DNA from: Prevotella sp. UBA3776
Lineage (GTDB): Bacteria; Bacteroidota; Bacteroidia; Bacteroidales; Bacteroidaceae
NCBI GenBank assembly: GCA_002369515.1
Contig: DFFM01000054.1
Span: 1-64,000, forward strand
Direction of reading: 5' to 3'
Length of the DNA stretch: 64,000 nt
Below are positions 7,921-15,586 of the stretch, piece after piece; positions within the stretch are counted from its first letter, which is position 1; every line of letters starts with the position of its first letter. The notes under the pieces were generated by a model. It was not told the origin of the DNA. It was given only the letters and a program-made list of their open reading frames with translations, and ran no database searches. The position numbers and the translations under genes are program-made.

Positions 7921-8014
7921 TCATTCCAAGTTGTTATAAATTAGTATGCATTGTAAATCAACCACCGAAATTCCCCCCCTCCCATGTGGGGCATGGTTGT
8001 AAAAAAAGCTCCGA

Positions 8015-9970
8015 CTATCTGATTTTGTACTCTTTGGTCAGTTCCATCACCTTTTGGTGGATTTCGCTGGCGAGCACCTTGTTCTTCTCCGTCATGTCGG
8101 GAATGTCCATGACGTTGGCGGCCACTGCCGGCAGCGAATAGGCGTCCAGCTCGCCCGAGTTGATCAGGTCGAGCAGATAGGTGAGCAACCGCTCCATGTC
8201 GGCCTCGCTCACGTCGTGGTTCCACTTTTTGGCAGCCTCGATGCTCACGCGCTGTACGCCCTGGTTGTTCGAACAGTCAACGGGAACAATCTCCATTTGC
8301 GGGAACTTGCTTTGCAGCTTTTCCAACAGCCCCTTGTTGCTGCGGAATGCGGTCACCATTTCATCTACCTGCGTGAAGTGGCGGTTGCGCAGGCCGCGGT
8401 TCACCGAGTTCTTGAAACAGGTGTTCAGGTCGTTATAGACCATCAGCACGGTCACCTTCTCAATGCCTTCGCTGCGCGCCTTGCCGATGGCTTGGTACAG
8501 TCGGTCGGGATTGCTGAAGTAGGCGTCGTAAATCAGTCCGGCGTCGTCGAGCTTCATTTGCCGTGCTGCGGTGCTCTTGCCGCTGGCCGGAGCTCCGGTG
8601 ACGATGGCCAGCGAGCGTTTGCCGGCTTTCACTGCGCGGCGCAGCAGGGTGGTGTAGAGCGAGTCAACCACCAGCTCTTCGGCTGCTGCATAGTCGGCGC
8701 CGTTGCCGCCATAGAAGCCAATGGGGCGGAACACCTCGCGCACCTCGATGGGGTCGAGCGTGTTGCGGGCGGTGCAGAGATATTTGTCCATGAGCTGTCC
8801 CAGTCGCGGACGAGCCCAAGCAAGGGCCTCGTCGCCGGTGACCAGCGGTTGTGGCATCTCAATCTTGTAGGCTGCCGGATGGAGGTTCATGCGGTTGTGG
8901 CGGCGTATGTCCATGAGCTTTTCGGCAAAGAAGTAGGAGTCGCCCGGCACCTGATAGCGGGCGTTGCCCTTGGGGTCGGGCTTGAAGAGCAGCAGCGACT
9001 CCTCGCCCCTGTCAACGAATGTCGCCCAGCCGCGTGGCGACAGATGGTACTGCTCGTCGCCCAGCACAGCGTTCACCAGGCAGTTGGTGTCCCACATGCG
9101 CTGCCCCGTGTCGCAGGTGTAGTTGGTATAGACGGCCTTGATGGGGTTGTACTCGGTGGTGGAGAGGTCGGACAGCACGTCCTGCGGCAGATAGTTCATC
9201 TTGTCGCCCACGTTGCTCGGCGACATGACAATGTCCACCGATTTGGGCAGCAGGTCGTAGAACACCGCCGACTGCTTGGAGGCGGCCCTCATGTTGTAGC
9301 CGCTCAGACTGTCGCCCAGTTCGAATCGTCCCGACTGTATATACACCGACTTCACTTTCCGCTCGAACAGTTCCAGTCCGCCGAGCGCAGAGTATTCGTC
9401 GGCTCCCGACTGCATCAGCTGCGCCAACGTCGTGGCGAAGCCAATGGCCACCACGACAATCGACTTGTCATCGGCCTGGCTCAGCAGCTGTCGGTAGAGC
9501 TTGTAGCCGTCGGGGCATTGGCTGGTGTCGATGGTGCGTCTGAACAGTGGTTCGCCTTTGGTGTTCTTCAGGTCGCAAATGCCGTTGTAGGGGATGAAGC
9601 AACGTGGGTTCTTCACGCCGTTGCGCTCCAGTCCGATGGGTATGTCGGGGTGGCCGTAGTAGGTGTCGAAGATGTCCACCAGTGCGGCGTTTTTCTCTCC
9701 CTCGCGGTCCACCACGATGCCCTTCAGGTCCACCAGCCCGTCGTCGATGTAGTGGTGGAGCATCATCAGCGCAAAGAGATCGTCGGTGGAGCTGCCGAAG
9801 TCGGCGTCGAGAATCATTTTCACGGGTTGTGGCTTCTGGACTTCAGCCGCCGTCCGTTCGGCCACCGTGGCCTGGGTTTTGCATCCGCAGAGGCCTGCCG
9901 TCATGGCCGCTGCAACGACTGTGGTGCAGAGTGCCTGCCACAGTCTTCTTGAGTGTTGTTCCTTTTTCAT
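8015..9970 (-). CDS. Lipoprotein fusing a nucleoside-hydrolase-like domain to a zeta-toxin-like P-loop domain
   Basis: The 651-residue protein has a lipoprotein-type signal (cysteine near residue 30, LCGC). Residues about 50-400 resemble inosine/uridine-preferring nucleoside hydrolases: the N-terminal metal and ribose site reads D55-A-D57...D63-D64, although the usual DxDxGxDD spacing is altered (DADFGSSTDD). The C-terminal half (about 440-600) carries a perfect Walker A, GAPASGKST (459-467), followed by a zeta-toxin/AAA-like small-molecule kinase pattern. A P-loop kinase attached to an export signal is odd because ATP is scarce outside the cytoplasm. Either the signal is not processed as predicted or the domain has another role. 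It probably shares an operon with the preceding secreted protein (27-base gap). Confidence 0.7.
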   Translation of the reverse strand: MKKEQHSRRLWQALCTTVVAAAMTAGLCGCKTQATVAERTAAEVQKPQPVKMILDADFGSSTDDLFALMMLHHYIDDGLVDLKGIVVDREGEKNAALVDIFDTYYGHPDIPIGLERNGVKNPRCFIPYNGICDLKNTKGEPLFRRTIDTSQCPDGYKLYRQLLSQADDKSIVVVAIGFATTLAQLMQSGADEYSALGGLELFERKVKSVYIQSGRFELGDSLSGYNMRAASKQSAVFYDLLPKSVDIVMSPSNVGDKMNYLPQDVLSDLSTTEYNPIKAVYTNYTCDTGQRMWDTNCLVNAVLGDEQYHLSPRGWATFVDRGEESLLLFKPDPKGNARYQVPGDSYFFAEKLMDIRRHNRMNLHPAAYKIEMPQPLVTGDEALAWARPRLGQLMDKYLCTARNTLDPIEVREVFRPIGFYGGNGADYAAAEELVVDSLYTTLLRRAVKAGKRSLAIVTGAPASGKSTAARQMKLDDAGLIYDAYFSNPDRLYQAIGKARSEGIEKVTVLMVYNDLNTCFKNSVNRGLRNRHFTQVDEMVTAFRSNKGLLEKLQSKFPQMEIVPVDCSNNQGVQRVSIEAAKKWNHDVSEADMERLLTYLLDLINSGELDAYSLPAVAANVMDIPDMTEKNKVLASEIHQKVMELTKEYKIR

Positions 9971-9997
9971 GTTGTTTAGTATTATGTTTTCGTTGTC

Positions 9998-10546
9998 TTA
10001 AAACTCTCTGTTCATCAGCAGGTTGAAGGCCATGGTCAGCGCACTGGCTATGCTGTTGGCGAACGGCGGTTCGATGGTGCGCCCGTTCGAGTTGATTTCG
10101 TGGACGATGCCTTCGTTCGTGTTTTCTCCGTTTTTGGCATAGTAGAAGCGCGTCTCGTTGCCGTCGTTGAGCTCGTAGTAGAATGCCAGATTGCCGTCGC
10201 TGTCGAACAAGAACTCCTGGTAGTACTTGTAGCTTCCCACGTCGTATTTGTTGGTGATGAAATAGGGCTGAAACACCACCCTGTCCGTTTCCTCTATTTC
10301 CGTTGCTTCGTAGTAATAGTGGGTGACCACCTTGCCCGGTGTTCCGTCGGTCAGATTGTAGTTGCTCTGCGCCACGGTGATGTTCGACGGTTTGCCCGCC
10401 TTCTCGTTCTTTTCCGCGGCGGCAGTGTTTTTCTTGGCTTGGGCATACATTTTCCTGATCTCGGCCACACGTTCCGAGTTCGATTGTGCCATGGCTGTCA
10501 GTGCGAGCAGCAGGCAGGCGATTGTCATCAGAATGTTCTTTCTCAT
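9998..10546 (-). CDS. Secreted protein of unknown function
   Basis: The 182-residue protein has a clear signal peptide (MRKNILMTIACLLLALTAMAQ, cleavage near residue 20), a Lys/Ala-rich helical stretch (30-52), and a C-terminal part rich in Tyr and acidic residues (VVFQPYFITNKYDVGSYKYY) suggestive of beta structure. The family is not recognised. It is first in a two-gene operon with the nucleoside-hydrolase/P-loop lipoprotein and is driven by a promoter at 10627-10634, so it may be an exported partner of that protein. Confidence 0.75.
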   Translation of the reverse strand: MRKNILMTIACLLLALTAMAQSNSERVAEIRKMYAQAKKNTAAAEKNEKAGKPSNITVAQSNYNLTDGTPGKVVTHYYYEATEIEETDRVVFQPYFITNKYDVGSYKYYQEFLFDSDGNLAFYYELNDGNETRFYYAKNGENTNEGIVHEINSNGRTIEPPFANSIASALTMAFNLLMNREF

Positions 10547-10626
10547 AGTTGTTTAGTATTTAATTGTCTTGGCATGAAAAGCTGCAGGCCAAAAACACAG
10601 TTGAATGTTCAGTATGGACGATGTTG

Positions 10627-10634
10627 CAAAGATA
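10627..10634 (-). promoter_or_regulatory. Minus-strand -7 element (TATCTTTG)
   Basis: The reverse complement reads TATCTTTG. It faces the 182-residue protein and lies 46 bases from the plus-strand promoter at 10680, forming a compact divergent promoter pair. Confidence 0.6.
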
Positions 10635-10679
10635 ACACTTTTTTCGTGGAAAAGGACAGAAAAACCGAAAAAAATGTGC

Positions 10680-10687
10680 TATCTTTG
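10680..10687 (+). promoter_or_regulatory. Plus-strand -7 element (TATCTTTG)
   Basis: TATCTTTG lies 20 bases before the ATG at 10707, implying a leader of about 13-15 bases. Confidence 0.6.
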
Positions 10688-10706
10688 CGCGTAAAACCTA
10701 AAAAAC

Positions 10707-11150
10707 ATGGATGATTTTGATTTCAGCATTGTTCGTCGCACAAGTCCTGTGTGCTTCAACTCACAGTGCCCCTCGAAAGACCATTGTCTGCGCTACTTGG
10801 CCGGGCTGCATGCCCCCGACGGCGTAGAGGTGCATCTGTGCGTCATGCCCAAAGCCATCAAGGGCGAGCGCTGCCGCATGTATCAGAAGATACAGACGGT
10901 GCGTGTGGCCTACGGCTTTTCGCGCAGTTTCGACGCGTTGCTCAAGCGCGACGACACCCCCATACGCAAGGCCCTGGTGAAATATCTTGGATGCAAGCGT
11001 TCGTACTACTGGTATCTGCGGGGCGAAAAACCGCTCATGCCCGAGCAGCAGGCTTGGATCGAAAACCTGTTCCGTCAGCGAGGCTACGAGGGGGGCGTCA
11101 TCTACGACCGCATGGATGACATCTATGTGCTCGACAGCGTGGCCTACTGA
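10707..11150 (+). CDS. DUF6078-like small Cys-containing protein
   Basis: The 147-residue cytoplasmic protein has an N-terminal cysteine cluster (CFNSQCPSKDHCLRYL, with further cysteines at CVMPKAIKGERCRMY) that could bind a metal, and a helical C-terminal part (IRKALVKYLGCKRSYYWYLRG) resembling a helix-turn-helix-like module. It resembles the Bacteroidales DUF6078 family as I recall it; function unknown. A 71-bp palindrome starts at the base after the stop codon. Confidence 0.65.
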   Translation: MDDFDFSIVRRTSPVCFNSQCPSKDHCLRYLAGLHAPDGVEVHLCVMPKAIKGERCRMYQKIQTVRVAYGFSRSFDALLKRDDTPIRKALVKYLGCKRSYYWYLRGEKPLMPEQQAWIENLFRQRGYEGGVIYDRMDDIYVLDSVAY

Positions 11151-11221
11151 AAACGGTCTAACCGTGATAGACCGACGGTCTATTGCGAGTAGACCAACGG
11201 TCTATCACGGTTAGACCGTTT
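11151..11221. terminator. 71-bp nested palindrome between convergent genes
   Basis: Perfect 22-bp arms (11151-11172 and 11200-11221) enclose a second hairpin (GGTCTA ttgcgag TAGACC, 11177-11195). The unit GGTCTA or its complement occurs repeatedly. It sits between the DUF6078-like gene and the convergent AraC gene, so it may act as a bidirectional terminator, though no T-run follows. Confidence 0.6.
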
Positions 11222-11345
11222 CCATTCCGCGGCACGAACGAAGGGGAGCAACCCCAGCCCAAAACGCGAGAAGGTTTCGACCGGCCAGACTTGGCGGCCA
11301 AGTCCTGAAGTGCTTCGGTGGATGTGGCATTGGCCATCGTCGCCC

Positions 11346-12242
11346 TTACTTTCCCAGAAATTCGCTGGGGGTGAGTCCGGTGATTTTCTTGAACAGGCGG
11401 GTGAAATGGTGAGGATACTCGAACCCCAGCAAACGCGAGGTTTCGCTGATGTTGTGCCCCTGCATCATCAGGCTCTTCCCCATGTTGACGATGTAGGTGT
11501 GGATGTAGTGGATGGCCGTGCCGCCGGTCTCCTTGCGAAACAGGTCGCCGAAGTAATGGGTCGAATAGGCCATCTCCGACGCGCAGTAAGCCACCGTGGG
11601 CAGCCCCTCCTGGTGCTGCCGCCCTGTGTAGTAGTACTGTTCGAGCAGGGCGTGGAACCGCTTCAGAATGTCGGCCGTGTCGTTGTTCTCCTCGGAGCGT
11701 TGCCGCTGGTAAATGCGGTGGCAGTACTCCAGCACCAGCCGCAAGTAGCCCAGGAGTATGCCCCGCAGCGCTGGCGCGCGGGGCCCTTCAGCCAGCAGTT
11801 CCTGCCGCAACAGGGCAATCAGCCTGCTGATGGTCTCCCACTCGGCAGGCTCCATGGAGAGCGACTCGGTGTAGAAATAAGAGAAAAACGGGTAGCTGCG
11901 CATGCGCGTTTCCAGGTCGGTGCCGTGCATCAGTTCGGGCGACCACAGCAGCGCCCATCCGCTCAGCTCCAGCAACTCGCCGTTGTCCTCGGCGCCGCCC
12001 TGCTGGCCGGGGGCCACGGCAATGATGGATGCGTCGCTCGCTTGGAGCGAGCGAGTGCCGTAGCTCAGATTCTTGGGAAACTCGCGCTGGATGAACAGCC
12101 CATAAACCCCGTAGCTGTTGAGGCTGTTGCGAATGGGCGACACCTCGTCGTAGCTGATGACGCTCAGCAGCGGGTGCAGCTCGGGCGCACCCACATGGCG
12201 GGCATAAACGTTGGGCGTATCGACCTTCAAAATCTTCTTCAT
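11346..12242 (-). CDS. AraC-family transcriptional regulator
   Basis: The 298-residue protein has an N-terminal effector or dimerisation region (1-190) and a C-terminal AraC/XylS double helix-turn-helix (about 200-298), ending GFEYPHHFTRLFKKITGLTPSEF, a textbook second HTH. It is transcribed divergently from the alpha/beta hydrolase and flavodoxin genes. Such layouts usually mean the regulator controls the divergent operon, which here looks redox- or quinone-related. The effector is unknown. Confidence 0.9.
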   Translation of the reverse strand: MKKILKVDTPNVYARHVGAPELHPLLSVISYDEVSPIRNSLNSYGVYGLFIQREFPKNLSYGTRSLQASDASIIAVAPGQQGGAEDNGELLELSGWALLWSPELMHGTDLETRMRSYPFFSYFYTESLSMEPAEWETISRLIALLRQELLAEGPRAPALRGILLGYLRLVLEYCHRIYQRQRSEENNDTADILKRFHALLEQYYYTGRQHQEGLPTVAYCASEMAYSTHYFGDLFRKETGGTAIHYIHTYIVNMGKSLMMQGHNISETSRLLGFEYPHHFTRLFKKITGLTPSEFLGK

Positions 12243-12254
12243 GCTTCTTTATAT

Positions 12255-12535
12255 ACAGTAATTCAAGTTTCGCTATCGCTCAACTTTTTGGAGTTCAAGA
12301 AGTTCAAGGAGTTTCAAGGAGTTCAGGACAATAGCTTTATTCCTGTAATCCATTTCAGATAGCTGTCAGAGTGAAGACTATTGTCTTGAAACTCCTTGTA
12401 ATCTCTTGCGACTTCTTGTTCACTTAACATGCGATAAGGACTCAGAGCAAAAACTGATGTCTTGAAACTCCTTGTAACTCCTTGCAACTTCTTGTTTACT
12501 CAGCATGCGAAAGTTGAGTACAGTAACTAAAAGTT
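12255..12535. repeat. Foldback of TTCAAGGAGTT-type repeats
   Basis: Two direct units (12382-12445 and 12459-12525, both starting TGTCTTGAAACTCCTTGTAA) are preceded by an inverted version (12293-12335, GTTCAAGAAGTTCAAGGAG). The outer parts ATCGCTCAACTTT and CATGCGAAAGTTGAG also face each other. No gene is visible here. Confidence 0.6.
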
Positions 12536-12551
12536 ATTCGTCTGTTTTACA

Positions 12552-12616
12552 GTAGGAGGTGACGTGTCCCACGTCACAATCCGTGAATTTGTGACGTGGG
12601 GCACGTCACCTCCTAC
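12552..12616. repeat. REP-like palindrome of the RAYT-associated family
   Basis: The 28-bp arms (12552-12579 and 12589-12616; GTAGGAGGTGACGTG core) pair with one G-U-type mismatch around a 9-base loop. The core GGAGGYGACGTGTCCCACGT is the same palindrome that brackets the RAYT insert at 55528-56340. It lies upstream of the alpha/beta hydrolase promoter. Confidence 0.75.
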
Positions 12617-12702
12617 CTGACACTGCAAAGATAGCAATAATAATCTGTATTTTTGGTAAATAAAACCATAAAATATGTGCTGTTTTCCTCAAAAAATGTT
12701 AT

Positions 12703-12710
12703 TATCTTTG
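12703..12710 (+). promoter_or_regulatory. Promoter -7 element abutting the start codon
   Basis: TATCTTTG ends 9 bases before the ATG at 12719, so transcription would start only a few bases before the start codon, giving a nearly leaderless message. The same geometry is seen at 44242-44258. Confidence 0.6.
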
Positions 12711-12718
12711 CAAACGTC

Positions 12719-13813
12719 ATGAACAAAGTCTTTTTTATAGCAATGCTCGCAGCCGGAGTGCTTGTGGCTTGCAACAAACAGCCTTCAACCAAAACAACTG
12801 AAAATATGAACACAACCCTCACACTGACTCAAGAGTGGGACAAGACGTTCCCCAAGAGTGACAAGGTGGACCACAAGAAAGTCACCTTCCGCAACCGTTA
12901 CGGCATTGAACTGGCCGCCGACATGTACACACCCAAGGAGGCAAAGGGAAAGCTGGCCGCCATCGCCGTCAGCGGACCTTTCGGAGCCGTCAAGGAGCAG
13001 TCCAGCGGACTCTACGCCCAGCACATGGCCGAGCGAGGCTTCCTGACCATCGCCTTCGACCCCTCGTTCACTGGCGAGAGTGGCGGTGAACCGCGCCGAA
13101 TGGCTTCGCCCGACATCAACACCGAGGACTTCCTCGCAGCGGTGGATTTCCTCTCTGTCCAGCCGAATGTCAACCCCGAGCGCATAGGCATCATCGGAAT
13201 CTGCGGATTCGGAGGCATGGCCGTCAATGCGGCCGCCCTCGACCCCCGCATCAAGGCCACCGTAGCCTCCACCATGTACGACATGTCGAAGGTCAACGTC
13301 GAAGGCTACTTCAAGAGCGAGGACACCCCCAAACAGCGCATGGAGAAACGCCGCGCACTGGCTGCACAGCGCACCGCCGACTTCCGCGAAGGCACCTACA
13401 AGCGCGCCGGAGGCGTGGTCGATCCGCTGCCCGAGGACGCCCCCTGGTTCGTCAAGGACTATCACGCCTACTACAAGACCTCGCGCGGTTACCACTCGCG
13501 CAGCGGCAACTCAAACGACGGATGGAACGTCATTGGATGCCAGTCGTTCATGAACCAGCCTCTGCTCTGCTGGGCGCACGAGATAGAGAACCCCGTGCTG
13601 CTGGTCCATGGCGAGAAGGCCCACTCGCGCTATTTCTCTGAGTACGCCTTCGAGCGGATGACCGGGAAACACGTCGAGGGTGTCAGCGCCCAGGAGGGAA
13701 ACAAGCAGCTGCTCATCATTCCCGGCGCATCCCATGTTGACCTCTACGACGACGTGGCCGGCGTCATTCCCTACGACAAGTTGGAGGCTTTCTTCGGCGA
13801 AAACCTGAAGTAA
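12719..13813 (+). CDS. Alpha/beta hydrolase lipoprotein with cysteine nucleophile elbow
   Basis: The 364-residue protein has a lipoprotein signal (lipobox LVAC, C18). The fold belongs to the dienelactone-hydrolase/YcjY-like alpha/beta hydrolases: the nucleophile elbow is GICGFGG with C162 in place of the usual serine, and GASHVDLYD near the end supplies the histidine. The substrate is unknown. It is followed after 61 bases by a flavodoxin lipoprotein, a neighbourhood common for AraC-controlled reductase/hydrolase clusters in Bacteroidales. An upstream in-frame ATG at 12653 would start before the promoter, so 12719 is preferred. Confidence 0.8.
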   Translation: MNKVFFIAMLAAGVLVACNKQPSTKTTENMNTTLTLTQEWDKTFPKSDKVDHKKVTFRNRYGIELAADMYTPKEAKGKLAAIAVSGPFGAVKEQSSGLYAQHMAERGFLTIAFDPSFTGESGGEPRRMASPDINTEDFLAAVDFLSVQPNVNPERIGIIGICGFGGMAVNAAALDPRIKATVASTMYDMSKVNVEGYFKSEDTPKQRMEKRRALAAQRTADFREGTYKRAGGVVDPLPEDAPWFVKDYHAYYKTSRGYHSRSGNSNDGWNVIGCQSFMNQPLLCWAHEIENPVLLVHGEKAHSRYFSEYAFERMTGKHVEGVSAQEGNKQLLIIPGASHVDLYDDVAGVIPYDKLEAFFGENLK

Positions 13814-13874
13814 AAAAAAGTCACAGCCTTTCCATCATCCCCACGCAAACAGGAAATATCAAACCAAAGACAAA

Positions 13875-15053
13875 ATGAAAAAAATCAGTTGCTTCTTCGT
13901 CCTGCTCACGTCCATGTTGTTCTGCTGCTGTTCGTCCGACAGCGAAACCAAGGCCGAGACACCGCCCCCAGCGGGCATCGCCACTACGGGCAAGACCCTC
14001 GTCGCCTTCTACAGCTACACCGGCAACTGCCGGGCCATCGTCGATGAGCTCACCCGGCAGCTCAAGGCCGACGTGGTGGAAATAAAGCCCGTGGACAAAA
14101 CGCAGAAGTACGAAGCCAACAACTACGCCATCGGTACGCAGCTGCTCAACGCCATCAAGGACAACCCCGACGACGCGGGCAGCTATCCTCCCATTGACCC
14201 CACCAGCACCAATCCCGCCGACTACGACAACATCATCGTGGTGACGCCCCTCTGGTGGAGCCAGATGGCGGCCATCATGCAGACCTATCTTTTCCAGAAC
14301 AGCGAGCGGATGGCCGGGAAGTGCGTAGCGCTCGTCGTGTCGAGCCACTCAAGCCCCATCAGTGGCGTGGTGAGCGACGCACGGCGGCTGCTGCCCGGCG
14401 TCACGTGGGCGGGCGATGCCCTCTGGATCAACAACTCCAACCGCAGCAACACCTCGTCGCTGCTGGCCGAATGGCTGCAAACACTCAACTTGAAAACCGC
14501 CAACATGGAATCGAAAACGTTCAACATCACCATCGGCGGTGTGACCCACGAGGCCACGCTTGCCGACAACAGCGCCGCACAAGCCCTCGTGGACAAACTG
14601 AGCCAGGCTCCCGTCACCCTCTCGCTCGACACCAACGGCGACTTCGAGATATGGGGGCCTCTGGGCTTCTCGCTCCCCACAGCCAACCAGCATTTCGATG
14701 CTCAGCCCGGCGACGTGGTGCTCTATGGCGGCAGCAACATCTGCATCTTCTACGGCACCAACTCCTACAGCTACACACCGCTGGGCAGGCTCGAAGGATT
14801 GAGCGCCAGTGAACTCAAAACTTTCCTCCACGGCGGACAGAACAACATCGCCGTCACGCTGTCGCTGCCTGGCACCGCAACGGCCCTCCACAGCGCCACC
14901 ACCACCCAGTCTGCAGGCGGCAACCACCGCCCGGCAGACAAGGCCCTCTACTCGCTGGGGGGCCAACGGCTGGAAGGGGCGAAGGCCGGCGCACGGCTTG
15001 AACAGCTTCCCAAGGGCATATACATTAAAAACGGAGTGAAGGTCGCCATGTAG
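13875..15053 (+). CDS. Lipoprotein with flavodoxin and cyclophilin-like domains
   Basis: The 392-residue protein has a lipoprotein-type signal (CCC at 17-19). Residues about 38-200 form a flavodoxin domain with the FMN phosphate loop SYTGNCRAI and the flavin-stacking region TPLWWSQMA. Residues about 214-330 match a cyclophilin-like fold (FNITIGGV... GDVVLYGGSNICIFYG). The tail LYSLGGQRLE...LPKGIYIKNGVKVAM is the Prevotella-type C-terminal module seen on exported proteins. Exported flavodoxins could shuttle electrons at the membrane; the partner is unknown. It is probably co-transcribed with the upstream hydrolase. Confidence 0.8.
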   Translation: MKKISCFFVLLTSMLFCCCSSDSETKAETPPPAGIATTGKTLVAFYSYTGNCRAIVDELTRQLKADVVEIKPVDKTQKYEANNYAIGTQLLNAIKDNPDDAGSYPPIDPTSTNPADYDNIIVVTPLWWSQMAAIMQTYLFQNSERMAGKCVALVVSSHSSPISGVVSDARRLLPGVTWAGDALWINNSNRSNTSSLLAEWLQTLNLKTANMESKTFNITIGGVTHEATLADNSAAQALVDKLSQAPVTLSLDTNGDFEIWGPLGFSLPTANQHFDAQPGDVVLYGGSNICIFYGTNSYSYTPLGRLEGLSASELKTFLHGGQNNIAVTLSLPGTATALHSATTTQSAGGNHRPADKALYSLGGQRLEGAKAGARLEQLPKGIYIKNGVKVAM

Positions 15054-15071
15054 CGGCCTTCACTCCGTTTT
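15029..15071 (+). terminator. Intrinsic terminator containing the stop codon
   Basis: AAACGGAGTGAAGG pairs with CCTTCACTCCGTTTT. The stop codon TAG (15051-15053) lies in the loop, so the last codons of the flavodoxin gene form the upstream arm. Confidence 0.8.
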
Positions 15072-15229
15072 CTCGCTTTCCAACACGCCCGTCTGAGTGT
15101 TGGAAAGACATTCCTTTTCTGTTTCGTTTCAAAACGCATCCTAAGAAAAAAACAGCAATTCTTCTTTGTTGTGAAAAAGATTTTGTATTTTTGCCAAGTT
15201 TATGTCGCTGCGCTAGGTCGAATGGCCAA

Positions 15230-15562
15230 CAGAGCATGATGCAAAGTCGGCCGCAACCAGTCCTGGCCGAAGGGGAGTACCCTTAGCCGCCTGCCAGTCA
15301 CAAAGAGGCTCCGTGCGGAATCTCCCCGCCCCTCAAGGGGAGTACCACCGGCCGCCTTGCCACTCACAGAGAGGCTCCGTGCGGAATCTCCCCGCCCCTC
15401 AAGGGGAGGGGATGGGGGTGGGGTCTGTAACTTTTCAAACCAAAATAACATGATTACATAGCAAGTAAAGGAAAAGAATCCTCATTGCAAGTGGGGTCTG
15501 TAACTTTTCAAACCCAAATAACACGATTGCTTAGCAAGTAAAGGAAAAAATCCTCATTGCAG
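15230..15562. repeat. Intergenic GC-rich modules and a 72-bp tandem duplication
   Basis: GCTCCGTGCGGAATCTCCCC occurs twice (around 15308 and 15376). The 47-bp module (15387-15433) matches those near 7.7 kb. The next blocks, 15419-15491 and 15492-15562, are tandem copies of a roughly 72-bp unit (GGGTCTGTAACTTTTCAAAC...TCCTCATTGCA). The second copy ends 25 bases before the transporter gene, so the duplication could duplicate regulatory sequence. Confidence 0.75.
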
Positions 15563-15586
15563 ATACAAAAGAATAACAACGAAGAA

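Larger units (their letters stand above)
6736..8014. repeat. Repeat-rich non-coding region
   Basis: The interval holds a hairpin (6829-6853 against 6887-6912, about 24 bp), two direct copies of a roughly 255-bp block (6886-7140 and 7381-7638, offset about 495 bp), and copies B and C of the 200-bp repeat family. It also holds a 47-bp GC-rich module at 7252-7298, 7657-7703 and, inverted, 7790-7836, followed by 14-bp tandem repeats (7832-7887). No gene is supported; ORFs here simply traverse repeats. Confidence 0.8.

Noticed and set aside
8054-9952. 632-residue plus-strand frame over the nucleoside-hydrolase fusion
   Set aside because: Shadow frame with Val/Gly/His-rich composition and no recognisable domain.
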